A stretch of 64,000 nucleotides of DNA from Otis tarda (lineage: Eukaryota; Chordata; Aves; Otidiformes; Otididae), in the NCBI GenBank assembly GCA_026413225.1, contig CM048555.1:81103785-81167784 (forward strand), in the 5' to 3' direction. A model generated the notes under the pieces. That model was not told the DNA's origin and searched no databases. It worked only from the letters and a program-made list of their open reading frames with translations. Both the position numbers and the translations under genes were made by a program. Positions 25,301 to 36,610 of this stretch are shown here, piece after piece (within the stretch, counting starts at the first letter, position 1; each line of letters begins with the position of its first letter).

Positions 25301-26423
25301 ATGTTTTAACTCCCCCAGCTGCCTCTCTCGTCTCTTGTGCCATTTTTTTCAGCTCTCTTGGCTTCTCTCGTCTCTTTGCCTGCTGTGTATTTTAACTCCC
25401 AGGGCCGCCTTCTCTGCTCTCCAAGTAATTCGACGTTACCTCCCACTGCTGAGCTCCGCGGTGCGCCATTCTTTCCCCATGTTTCATGCATTTCCTGCTG
25501 CTTGGACGCTCTGTTGAAGCAGCTAACATATAGAATCAATGTTTATTTTGAGACCGCATATGCCACGCGGGGAACACGGTGTCAGTTATTTTGTGCAGAT
25601 GTATTCTCGTTTAAGTTTTATAAATAATATCTGTGTTGGCAACTTTAATACGGAAAACTATTGGTTTCACGTCGGCTATGAGACGAAGACGACTCGTCTG
25701 CGGGATGCAGGTGATTTTGGAGCAGACAATGGAACCTTCGTTAGCACCTCCATGTCACAGAGGTGTGGGGACATCTACGTCCACTGCATGAAGCTGGACT
25801 TCTTGTCCCTCAGCTATTTCCCTTTATTCAGGTGCTTCTCTGAATCCTTTTGTCTGGTAGTTATGATGAAATTTGGGAAATGGTGCAGGTTATTCCCTGA
25901 CAACATCCAAGACTTCTCCAGTAGTCTTTGTCCAGCTTCCGACTCCTTGCAGAACTGAAGCCCACCGCACAGTGATGGTGTAGACATTGTCCAGGTCTGC
26001 GTGTAAGCGCACCCTCAAGTTCCCCTATGGGCTGAGCTCCGTGGTGGGAGAGCCCAAATCCAGTGGTACTTGGTTCATGTGGTCTGGACAAGGAGACCAC
26101 GGCTCAGTCCACCAGCAATGTCTGCTGTGGACACTTGGAGCTGATAGCCAGGAGTGGAGATTGAAGAATGGAGGAACATAAGCTCTTCTTATCTGAAAGC
26201 TGCTTCTCTGCCTCACCGGGCAAGGAACCTCCAAGGGTGTCAAGCACAGCAGATCTGAGGATGCGGTCCAAGAGCTCGTGTGTGTCGGGCTAGGAAAGAG
26301 GAGACCCCTAGAGCTGACTGCCCAGTGTTTATGGAGGAGAGACAAAGCTGGAACTGTTGGCAATAGGCAAGAGTTGAGAGAGCAAGGAGCAAATAACTGT
26401 ATCCGTGGAAGAGGAGTGTTTCT

Positions 26424-26609
26424 ACTCAGGCGCTGGAACAGGCTGCCCAGGGCAGTGGTGGAGTCCCCATCCGTGGAGGTGTTCAAAGAATGTGTAGATG
26501 TGGCACTTCAGGACATGGTTTAGTGGACATGGTGATGTTGGGTTGATGGTTGGACTTGATCTTGGAGGTCTTTTCCAACCTTAAAGGTTCTATGATTCTC
26601 TGATTCTAC
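26424..26609 (+). mobile_element. CR1 LINE 3' fragment, sense, second subfamily
   Basis: It starts near TCAGGCGCTGGAACAGGCTG, carries the GTGTAGATGTGGCACTTCAG and GGTTGATGGTTGGACTTGAT blocks, and ends TTCTATGATTCTCTGATTCT. It has the same layout as the copy at 4311. Confidence 0.92.
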
Positions 26610-27898
26610 TCTTTCCTCATCTCCATGCCATCCTGATCTTGTGACAGAGCTGGTGCAGCATGTCAGCATCCTCACGCAACAGTTGTCAGGGCCATTTTCC
26701 TGCAAAGCTCAGAAAATTAGGTTGCTCCCAAGCTGGATAAACATTATGGAGCTGCTCTGCCTTAGCTAGGTTGGTCTAACCATAAAAAACAGTTTCTCTT
26801 GATGGATCGTTAGAGCTCAGCCCATGGTTTTGTGGTGCTGGAAGGGTGTTTTCTTCAGCTTCAACTGTGTTTTTCTCTGAAGAAATGTGCGTGAGGTAGG
26901 AGGCCCTCCTGGACCTTGTGTTCATAGCCTTTTCCTGGAGATTGACAGTGTGTGCAGAGCATTTCCTCCAGGTGCTCTTCCTCCTCTGAAGTGCAAAGTC
27001 TCCCCGTCCGGCTAAACCCTCGCTGAAGTTTGTTTAGACTAAACAGCTGCCAGCAGCGACACCTTACACTGCTGCGGCTGTTTCCAGAGTAAACATTGAA
27101 ACTGCTCCTTTAATTATGTCAATCAAGCACCCAAATCCCCCAGCCTCCCTCGGTTTGCATCGCTGTGTCCTCTGGAGGGGGCACTGGGGCTACAGCCCAG
27201 AGCAGGAGATGCTCCGTGGTGAGGACAGAGGTGGCCTGGCTGGACGGGACGGCAGACAGAGCTACTGGTCGCTGGAAGAGCTCAGTGTTCCTCAAATGAC
27301 CCCAAATAATGGAAAAAAAACGCTGGGAAACACCCTCTGCAGATAGCAGAGAGAGCTGACGGGCTCTCTGAAGGAGAGATGTGGTTCGGTGCCGACCCTG
27401 GGAGGTTCTCCGCGGAACTGGGGTCTGGACGACCACCCCGAAGTCTGTTTGCACCTCAGAGGGGCGTTCTGAACCCCGGGCTCCTCGGAGCCTCGGGATG
27501 CCCAGAGCTTCAGCCTCCAGCGCTTTTCGTACCCCGCCAGCATCCTCGGCGTCTTGCAACGGCGCGTGTTAGCTTTGAACCTGTTTACACCAACCGCTAC
27601 GGAAAGCCCACAGAATCTGTCAGCTGGGAGACTTTGGTTGACTCCTGTCATATTTAGTTTAGCATCTGACACCTCCTTCTAGACAAATCCCGCTTGGGTG
27701 CGCTGAACCCGATAACTCCTTTTTAGTACAGCGACTGACTTCCATATGGAATAAATTACAGTACCTCTCGAAAAACGCCAGAGGCAGCTGCCAAATTATG
27801 CGGAATTTAAACCACTAATGAACAATGTGATGAAAGTTGAATGAAGGTGTGTTTACAAGAGCTACAACACGCCGTCGCCGCGGAGCAGATGCACTGTC

Positions 27899-27955
27899 TG
27901 CGCAAGTACGCGTGCGCCTGCGCGTGTACCTACGCGTGCGCGCCTTCGTGCGTAC
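27899..27955. repeat. Alternating purine-pyrimidine CpG-rich stretch
   Basis: The sequence is built of GCGC, TACGCG and GTGCGC steps. TACGCGTGCGC occurs twice, at 27907 and 27931 (24-bp period). It is CpG-dense within otherwise ordinary intron DNA, and such alternation favours Z-DNA. Confidence 0.75.
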
Positions 27956-28596
27956 TGAAGGGTTACCCGGAGGGTCTGGCTCGTTTAGGTGTAGCCTATA
28001 GTTAAGCGCTACCTAGGATCGGTAAGAGAGAAGCTCCTCAGCCTTTTCAATATCCGCTAGGCAAATTTTATGAAGGCAAATTGCAGAAAGAATAGGGCAA
28101 AGAAACAAATATTTAAAAAAAAAAAAGAAGAAGAAAAAAGAGAGAGGAGGAGGGAATTAGTGCGAAAATGCGCGTTCTTTGCCATCCGAAAGTCGATGTA
28201 TGAACGTGGGTCGCTCGTACTAGCGAGGCAGCCCGTTGGTGCCGAAAAATCAGCTTGTAAAATTAGGAACAATAAAACACACCTATCATTATCTTCCTGC
28301 AGGTTTCCAATGTGAGACCTTCTCTCGTTGGTTTGCACCTTCTCTCGGTGCAAACTCTTCAATCCCGTGTTGTCTAATCCGAGCGCCGAGGTTTAGTTGA
28401 GAGCCTGGCCAGTCCTGCCCCACGTACGTGGTGACGGTCTGTAAAACGACTGTTCTGGTGTGAAAATAGCTTCCGGTCCTTCTGCGGAGTTACGGGTAGG
28501 GTGGGACGGTGTTTGCCGTCGTGAACGTAGCAGTCTGCTTCCGAAGGTGCCCATGGCAAAGCTGGGCTGTTGGGGGATCTTATGGTCCAGATCTCC

Positions 28597-28653
28597 AGGA
28601 CTTGATGATCTTGGAGGTCTCTTCCAACCTTAAGATTCTATGATTCTCTGATC
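28597..28653 (+). mobile_element. CR1 LINE extreme 3' tail, sense
   Basis: This is only the last 57 bp of a second-subfamily CR1: GGACTTGATGATCTTGGAGG, then TCTTCCAACCTTAAGATTC, then TATGATTCTCTGAT. It is a strongly 5'-truncated insertion. Confidence 0.88.
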
Positions 28654-30003
28654 AACAACCCCCTTGGCAGAGCGCACAGGACAGTGTTGTCAACTGATTC
28701 GCTCTTCAGCAAATGGATGTTAATTTTATTTGTTTTTAATCGGGGCTAATACTCTGCAATTAAACATCTAATCGTTCACTTCCGAGGAGGGGCTAATGGG
28801 TGAAAAGAGGGTTTTTGACGATTGCGTTTGACAGCTGACAAAACGCAGCGCGCAACGCTTAACTTGATATTCTTCCGAGATCTGTGTCGAGAGCAAAGAT
28901 CCTAGGGACAGCGGAAAAGTGGACCTCCTGACTAATTGTGAGTCATTTATTCTGAGCCACACAAATTTTAGACTCTGAATCCCAATTAAGACATTGCACT
29001 ACATGTGTTAATTAGTCCCCTCTCCTTTTTAATTCAAGCCATAACTCTTCTTAATTAGGAGGTTAGCCATTGTAATTTGAACTGGCCTGAGTTTGAAGCA
29101 CTCCTGGAAATCACACCTGGGGGCTGGACCGGGGATCATTTTAAATTGGTTGAGTTTGTACCTGGGTGATTATAAGGTCCCCAACAGGGCGGTAATTAAA
29201 GAGGGTGCAGCTTCCAAATTAAGATGTCAGGGGTGGTATAAGCAGTGATGTCTGAGGTTCTAAACTGTGCTCCAGGGAGGCTCGGGGGATGCCGGTCGTA
29301 TGATTTTCTCAGCGAGGGCTCTCATGGATCACGACAGCTTAAGCGGGAGAATAAATCAGCTCCGGGACTTGCCCCTCTGCGTCCCAGGGAGTAGTTATCA
29401 CGGCTTATTGATGGCAACTCTTGAACGTTGCGTTTGTTAAAGAGCGTGGGGCAAGGTAACCCGCTTTCCCACCTTGGATGAAATCTTTGTGGACTTCTGC
29501 AGGAGTCTTTTAGGTTAGATCGTGCTCTGTGCAAAGCGAAGAAGCTAAATATTGGAGAACAGAAGCTCGGCTTTCACAGCACAAATTGATAGGATCAACT
29601 CCGTCTCGATAGCTTATTAGTGAGGAGCTGAGATATTGGAGGAGTTAGGGCTCAATGTAACTTGTTTTCCTTCCCCACTTCCCCCAAACCTTCTCAAGAT
29701 GAAGACAGCTTTCAGCAAGCGTCGCTAGCAAAGGGCGAAGAGTCTGAATGTTCAGACGCACAGACAACGTACAGCGGGCTAACGAGTTCCCACACATCAG
29801 CTGCTCCGTTGTAATTCATCAGGTGCGTGTTCGTAGCCTGCAGTAAACGTGGAGTAGACGGGGGTTGAGGTAAGCTGTTATCTTCCATCGGCTGCAGGCG
29901 CGGGCTGCGCAGGGAGATGCGCCTGCAAAATCACTTGTGCGTGTGCCGAGACAGGCTAGCGGCGTGCCCTGGTGTGGGAAGGGTTGCTTGGCTTGGTTTT
30001 TTT

Positions 30004-30258
30004 TAGGGTTGGAAGAGACTTCCAAGATCATCAAGTGCCACCGTCAACCCAACACCACCATGACCACAAAACCATGTCCTGAAGTGCCACATCTCCACGT
30101 TCTTTGAACCCCTCCAGGGATGGTGACTCCACCACTGCCCTGGGCAGCCTGTTCCAGTGCCTGACCGCTCTTTCCGTAAAGAAGTGTTTCCTGATATCCA
30201 CCCTAAACCTCTCCTGCCGCAACTTGAGGCCATTTCCTCTCATCCTATCACAAGTCAC
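30004..30258 (-). mobile_element. CR1 LINE 3' fragment, antisense, second subfamily
   Basis: This is the reverse complement of the 4311-type CR1. It reads GGTTGGAAGAGACTTCCAAG, CACCACCATGACCACAAAAC, and CATTTCCTCTCATCCTATCA in order. The octamer tail that should precede it at about 29995 is missing or has decayed. Confidence 0.92.
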
Positions 30259-31443
30259 CAACAGCCGCTTCCCTACACCCTCCTTTCAGTAAAAATGCTT
30301 TTTAAACCCCTGGTGATGGTAACCACAGTGATGTTTAGCGGTTAGTGTAATCTGATTGTGTCTTCCCTGACCAAACGAGAGCTCCTCTGTTGTCACCCCG
30401 GTGGAAAGGCATTAATTAGGAGATCTCTGGTGATGTTTGATGGCAGGACGCTGTGAGGTGTTGGCATCCTCAAGATCAGGATGGACAGTAGAGATGCACA
30501 CTGGGACTAAGGCCATAGCTGATGACCCAGCAGCAAACCTGCTGTCTCTCTACGCTGCTGATACCCACTGGATACTCACACAAAACTCACTGTCAAGTTG
30601 CCGGTGTGTATTCCCAGTTGTTTCAGACTGGTAGAAAAGAGTTGAATGGCGGGTGTCATTTTAGTGCGGATAGCTCCAGAACGAACCCTTCAAGAACTAC
30701 GTTTTGCCCTCTAACGTTGGTAAACTCTCCGAGATCCTCTGTCCTGGAATATACTTCAAATGCCACTTTCTATTAGCAAAATGTTCTCCCCGTTGTTCCG
30801 TGTTAATTGCGTCAGAAGGGTCACTTAATGGGTCATTATCAGAACCTGACCTTGCAGGTATCCTAAGGCGTTTGCTCTTAACGAATCTTGAACTCGTAAA
30901 TATCCCCTGGGGACAGCAAGTGCTCAAACATCCTTATCACCCACTCCGCAGATGTTTGATTTTTAACAAATTAAGGTGTCGTCAAGTTTGCTACTTTATT
31001 ACCCCGTTAACAAAGTCATGGGCCTTGTTCAACCCACAAAGTTCACAGTGTCTCTCAAGAACCTAATTGCCTTCCACTCACTCAATGCGGTCTTCAAAGC
31101 CTTAATGCAGGTGACACCTGCGTGCGGCCAGGTCACCCCGTGTGCTGCTAACTCCAGTGTGAGATGGTTTGAAACGGGGCGATGCGCGTGAAGTGATCCT
31201 GTTTTAATTCAGAAGTGAGCGCTTGGTTGGCGTGGGTTGTGCTAAACCCAGCGGATGCACAAGGACAACGTGCAGGACTCAGGATCTTTTGTGGGTGAAC
31301 TTGTTGATGACCTGCTAAGAAGGAACCTGGACAAATTAGGGAGAGGGAGACCAGTGGGTCTGGGTGGACACCAGTGCCCGTTCTGATGATGGCATGCATT
31401 CACCTGGGCAATGAAATGGTCTAACCAAGCCTTTCCTTTCCAG

Positions 31444-31561
31444 AACATCACTTCTGAGGTCCCGTCCCCGGATGATTCTCCCGGTCCAAAGCCTTGTGTG
31501 CCTCGCGGCCTTTGGCCTGGCCCTCCCCTTGGCCATCAGTCTCTTCCCGCAGATGTCTGAG
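31444..31561 (+). CDS. SFXN5: Sideroflexin-5, internal exon (window exon 6)
   Basis: This 118-bp exon has acceptor TTTCCTTTCCAG and donor GTCAGT. After the base that completes lysine it encodes [20 protein letters not shown], then [19 protein letters not shown]. It contains a membrane helix ([19 protein letters not shown]) followed by the FPQ motif that ends the last helix in all sideroflexins. It ends on a codon boundary (GAG) and joins the terminal exon 20.1 kb downstream. The second half is GC-rich compared with the flanking introns. Confidence 0.95.
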
Positions 31562-32344
31562 GTCAGTACATGTCTGGGCACTGTGGTGGGATGTCTCAGA
31601 GGGGTTTACCAATGCCACTGCTTGTTTTACCTTCCTGGATAATGGTCCCATTCCTATGGGCCCTCACGTTAGCCCCTCCTGTTAGCGCATGCTGGCCTAG
31701 ATTATATCTCACAGCTTTGCCATGCTTCTAACCAGTGGTTGGATCATGTGGTGGGACGTACCTTCCAAGCATCAGAGGAAGAACTGGACAGAGGAACCTT
31801 TGTTCCACCCAGCAAACACACCTTTTACAGGCAAGGGAGGGTCATGTGTGATCCTCCTCCCTTCCGTCATGCCCGTTGTTCTCCCACGGGGTGGTCTGCT
31901 CCAGGCCTCTACTGTGTGGAGGACATGTAGACTTTGTAGTAATCAAAACACCAGGGATCGGGGAGGACAACTGGGTTGGAATAAGGTGGGGTTTTTGATG
32001 TGTGAGGGTAATGTTCTACCTGCTTGATCGCCGGTCCGAGGAGCGTCTCAGCTAGCACGGAGGTGTATTTTTTTGTAAGTCATTAATTTTGACCATTCAG
32101 TGGAGCTCAGAGATTTGCAGATGGTAAAAGTGTACGTTTACAGGGAGGGTCACTGTTACAAAGTGGTCAGACCGCTGTCAAACGCAGCAAAGGACACTTT
32201 GCTGGAGGTCTTTTTGTGTCCACTGGAACGGTTGATCAGAAGTAATATCACAGTGAATTCCATTTTTTTCAGTCGGGATGGTTTGATTCACAACCTCTAG
32301 CCAAGGAATCTTGTACACTTGTCTGCTAGATGGAAAAACGCGTT

Positions 32345-32605
32345 ACAGATTTTCTGTTGTCCTTCTAGCTGTTTACAGACTGAGATAAAACTGTCCCTTA
32401 AATCTTCTCTTCAAGAAACTGAATATATCTCAGTCTTGGAGTGTCTTGCTGAAATACATGTTTTCTGAAGCTTTAATGATTCATATGGCTCTTCCTTAAA
32501 CTTTTTCTAATTAGTCAACATCCTTTTTGGAGCACTTCCATAAGGACCAGACACAGTATTCCGGTAAGAAGTTGCACAAGCACCAGTTGCAGGAGCAATG
32601 TGATT
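32345..32605 (-). mobile_element. Old, diverged CR1-like relic, antisense
   Basis: Blocks such as GGCTCTTCCTTAAACTTTTT, TCAACATCCTTTTTGGAGCA and GACACAGTATTCCGG occur in the order seen in antisense CR1 ORF2 (the [10 protein letters not shown] region), but with many differences. It looks like an insertion much older than its neighbours. The boundaries are uncertain. Confidence 0.55.
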
Positions 32606-33405
32606 TGCCTGCTTCGACTTGAACGCGTGCATCCGCGGAGCGTGTTAGTCATTTCGGCGTGAGCTCAACCTTAGCGCCCTGTCCGTCTGTTTTTTGCCGC
32701 GATCCCAGGTTCTGCTCAGAGGTTTTGGTTAGGAAAGCCTGAGGAGTACTTCCTGGTCTCGCAGCCGTTCAAGGTACATGGCCAGAGTATGTCCAAAGTT
32801 CCTGTTGGGAGGAGACTTGGGCACAGGGCATCCCTTAGGCTCTGATTTCCAGGGAGAGGAGCTTCACCCACCAGAAGGTAGCCATGGCCCTTTCCTGGGA
32901 GGTCTCCTTTCAAGATAATCAGGGAAGCAAGGCCACAGGAGGTACCACCAACCTCATTTATCCCAAAGGTGACGTTGCCACCCTTCCCCCAAAATGGTGC
33001 CGCATGCCATGGGTACACTCTTTGTGTCCAGAGGCACTTTTACCTTTGACCAGGGTACATTGCACATCGACTTCTTCTCCACATTTCTAGAGGCCTCTGT
33101 ATCAGTGACCTGGCCTCTTAATTATTTACCACTTCTCCAGACTTGGTGTCATCTCAAGCCCTGAGCGACAGTCGTTGTGTGCTTTCTCACTGGTGACGCC
33201 TGTGTTTAATAGCGTTGGCCAAACCAAACCGTTCTGTCAACGTCGACGGGAACCTCACCCCACAATTCCGTTTTGAAATTTAGCATTTTGCGCATTTCCA
33301 GTGTTTTCTGTAGGCATCGCATAGCACGGGCTTCTCTGAAATAGTAGGTGCCTACTAAGGTCAGTGTTTGGTACCGGAATCTGAGGCATTCAGAGTTAAA
33401 CTGAA

Positions 33406-34068
33406 TGCTGGTGGATGAGAAGCTCAACATGAGCAGGCAATGCGCCCTTGCGGCCCAGAAGGCCAACCGGATCCTGGGCTGCATCAAAAGAAGCGTGGCC
33501 AACAGGTCGAGGGAGGTGATTCTCCCCCTCTAGTCTGCCCTGGTGAGACCTCACCTGGAGTACTGTGTCCAGTTCTGCAGCCCCCAACACAAGAAGGACA
33601 TGGACCAGTTGGAGAAGGTCCAGAGGAGGGCCATGAAGATGATAAAAGGGCTGGAGCAGCTCTGCTGTGAGGCCAGGCTGAGAGAGTTGGGGCTGTTCAG
33701 CCTGAAGAAGAGGAGGCTCCGGGGAGACCTGAGAGCGGTCTTCCAGTACCTCAAGGGGGCCTACAAGAAAGATGGGGAGAGGCTGTTCAGTAGGGCCTGT
33801 TGCAATAGGACGAGGGGTAATGGTTTTAAAATAGAGGGGGGTAGATTTAGATTGGAAATTAGGAAAAAATTTTTCACAATGTGAGTTATAGAACACTGTC
33901 CCAGGTTGCCCAGAAAGGTGGTGGAAGCCCCATCCCTGGAAACGTTCAAGGCCAGGCTGGATGAGGCTCTGAGCAACCTGATCTGGTTGGAGATGTCCCT
34001 GCTCCTTGCAGGGACTAGATGACCTTTGAAGGTCCCTTCCAACTCTAACCATTCTATGATTCTATGAA
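33406..34068 (+). mobile_element. CR1 LINE, 660 bp 3' part, sense
   Basis: It starts TGCTGGTGGATGAGAAGCTC and carries the end of ORF2 ([50 protein letters not shown]). It ends with ATTCTATGATTCTATGA. The reverse-transcriptase active site is lost by truncation. An in-frame TAG at 33532-33534 (CTCTAGTCTGCC) and the TGA after FFTM break the frame. It is close to the antisense copy at 16358 and shares its TGA position. Confidence 0.94.
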
Positions 34069-36389
34069 ACACTTTGGGCTCTACAAAAATAATTGTTCGT
34101 TGCCGTAGTTTCTTTATCTGAAAATGAAGCTCAGAAGGTCTTTTTGCCTGTTGTCTTTTAGCTTTCTGGCTGACAGATCATTTAAAATGTATAGGATCCG
34201 ATATTGCAGCATGAAAAATTGCGTTGGTGCTAACGGCTGAATGAATTCTAGCCTACGGGGAAAATTAAGGTCTGGCTTCCTTCAAGGGATGTTCAAATTG
34301 CAGGCATCAGGCAATACCAAAACCGTACCGCATCGCTTGAAAATGACCTTCTCGAAGCAGATGAGACGCTATCTGCAGTGTAAACATGAATCAGCGCTGA
34401 TTAGTAGATCAAACAGAATGATGTGCTCTCTGCCCACGCTTCGTGTCGATGGAGAGAAACCATTGCAGCTGGTGGTCTAGCTCGTTACCTACTGGGATCT
34501 CGGCTCCGCTCAACTGGAGTTAGCTCCACACGCGCAGCTGGACCTCATGCCTGTTGACGCCAAGGTTCTCCGTAGCAGCCTGGTCTGATGCGTCTTCCAG
34601 CTATGTTTGCATTCATGGCAAATGTTTGTGTAAAGGGCATTCCTCCCGTTCTGCAAAATCTCCTTGGTGGTGGCGGTGGGGATGCTCCAGGGAGCAGAGC
34701 AAGTGGTTTATCTGAAACGATCTCTCCAGAGCCGTTTCTTTGCAGCCCTGGTCAGAAATCTGAGTTTCCGTGGAATGAGCGTTTCTCAGGGACTTCTTGG
34801 TCGCTCATCACTGGTCCGTGAATTTCTCAGATAACTAAGTTAACGGACTTTGGGTGTTTGACCGTTGCCCTCTCCGTGTGTGTGTGTGCATGGGTGCGTT
34901 TGCGTTTTCTCGTCACCGCGGTTGGTGAAGCAGCTATGAACACAACGCGACTGAGACGACGCTGTTGTAATGAGCGCTACCCAGGGAGTAAATTATTAAC
35001 AACAAGATGTAATAGGCCTGTTCTGTTCCAAAAGTATGATTATGATCTGAGCAGCAACCCTATCAGGAGTTGTAAATGAGCCAAATTCTGCCCTTAATCA
35101 CACGTTCACAGTCCTTTTTCTTTAGTCAGGGAGCCAACACAGAAGCTGATGTGTTGTTAAGGGCTTGTTTTAGCATGGGAGCTTGACTGGCCGCCTTTGA
35201 TCCGCTCTTCTAAAGGGGCTCCAGCTTACAATTAGTTTTCTAGCAGAACTGAAGCCTCGCAGTAGATTTAATAAATGTGCTAGATGAATGCAGCCACCTC
35301 ATCCCATCACTGCTTTGGAGTTAGACCTGTTTTAAAGTAGCGTACGGGAAATCAGGATTCAGCTCTGGTTGCTCACAGGAACACCAGTATCAGCTAAATG
35401 GAAATTCTGGAGCGGAACAACCCTCACGTGCGGGGAAGGATAATGCACCCACATCTTCTCCTGGGTCGGTATTTAGTCTAGCTAAGACCTCATACCTGCC
35501 TTGATTTTTGGAATCCACTTTGATGTCTGCGACGATGCTCCAGAGTTACAGCTTGCTTCTAGACGTTACGCTTTTGAAGACCACCCTATAGAAATAAAAC
35601 CCCAGTGTCAGCCACGAAGACATGCGTCCTCGCGACTGGGCGCGCTCAAGACGCTGAGAAACACGCTTTTCATCCCAACACAGTGTTAACTCCGGTACCT
35701 AAATGCATCGATATGCATTGAGGAATTCGCTGCCGTTAAGTTTAGGAGAAACATCTAGTTAATGCATCTAGCCCACAACCTCCAACTGCCTCCCATGCCC
35801 CCCGGGGAATCTCTTTCCTATCCTACAGCATCCCCACTGACAACTCCTACTCAGCTATGCGCTGCCAATAGAAACAGCTGTGACAGTTCCAAGCCGAAAA
35901 TGGGACTCGTGCAAATGAAATTCAGTGTAGCAGCAGAAGAAAGAACCATGGGGTTGCTCCACTGATTTTTTTTTTTTTCCACCCTTGGGTCCTTGCTCAT
36001 CCCGATCGTTCGTGTTTTTTCCGCGTCCGGGAGGATGCCGTTGAACTTCCAAGGTGAACCCACCGAAACGCGCCTCATCCCGTGCCAGGCGTGCTGGTAA
36101 AAGACGGACAAAGCCAGGTGAGAAATGGAGCTGAAGCAAGAGCTGATGGCGGAGAAACCCTTCCACCGCCTAGAAGACACGTGCCCTCGCCGTGGGTGAA
36201 GCGTAAAGGGCCTTGGCTGCTGGTTAGGGCAAAACAAGCCGTCTTCCGGAATTGGGCTGGTTTCAGCCGAAAGCCTTTTCTTAAAAATAATCTTCCTTTT
36301 CGGATCTCCAGGACAAGGGGAATAAACAGCCGAAAATGCGAGGCTGAGCTATTGTTTTCCAATCTGTTTTAGCCTTCATCTTGTTGGCA

Positions 36390-36610
36390 GGCTGCTTTAG
36401 AAAAGCAAAAGGTTAATGAGCCAATGTGCAGTGGGATTATTGCAGTAAAGATGACAGTGAACCAGTAATTACTAATTAGATGCAGTTTAACAGGAGGAAC
36501 AAGTGAAATCTCCTCTTCACCAACTGTCAATAATTAGCAGATTTGGTGAGGTTGAAATGTGTCCACAGTTAAAAGGCTGATTTTTTAATGAAATGGCACT
36601 TGACAAAAGA
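36390..36610. other. AT-rich segment with homeodomain-type motifs
   Basis: The segment is lower in GC than its surroundings and contains AGTAATTACTAATTAGATGC and GTCAATAATTAGCAG, with no repeat signature. It could be a conserved regulatory element of SFXN5 or EMX1. That rests on composition and motifs only. Confidence 0.35.

Larger units (their letters stand above)
22360..31443 (+). other. SFXN5: SFXN5 intron (9.1 kb)
   Basis: The intron has donor GTAAGT and acceptor CCTTTCCTTTCCAG. It contains CR1 fragments at 26424, 28597 and 30004, a CpG-rich alternating purine-pyrimidine stretch at 27899-27955, and AT-rich TAATTA-bearing DNA at 28930-29240. A pyrimidine-rich block lies at 25220-25500. 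No other gene is supported. Confidence 0.8.
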
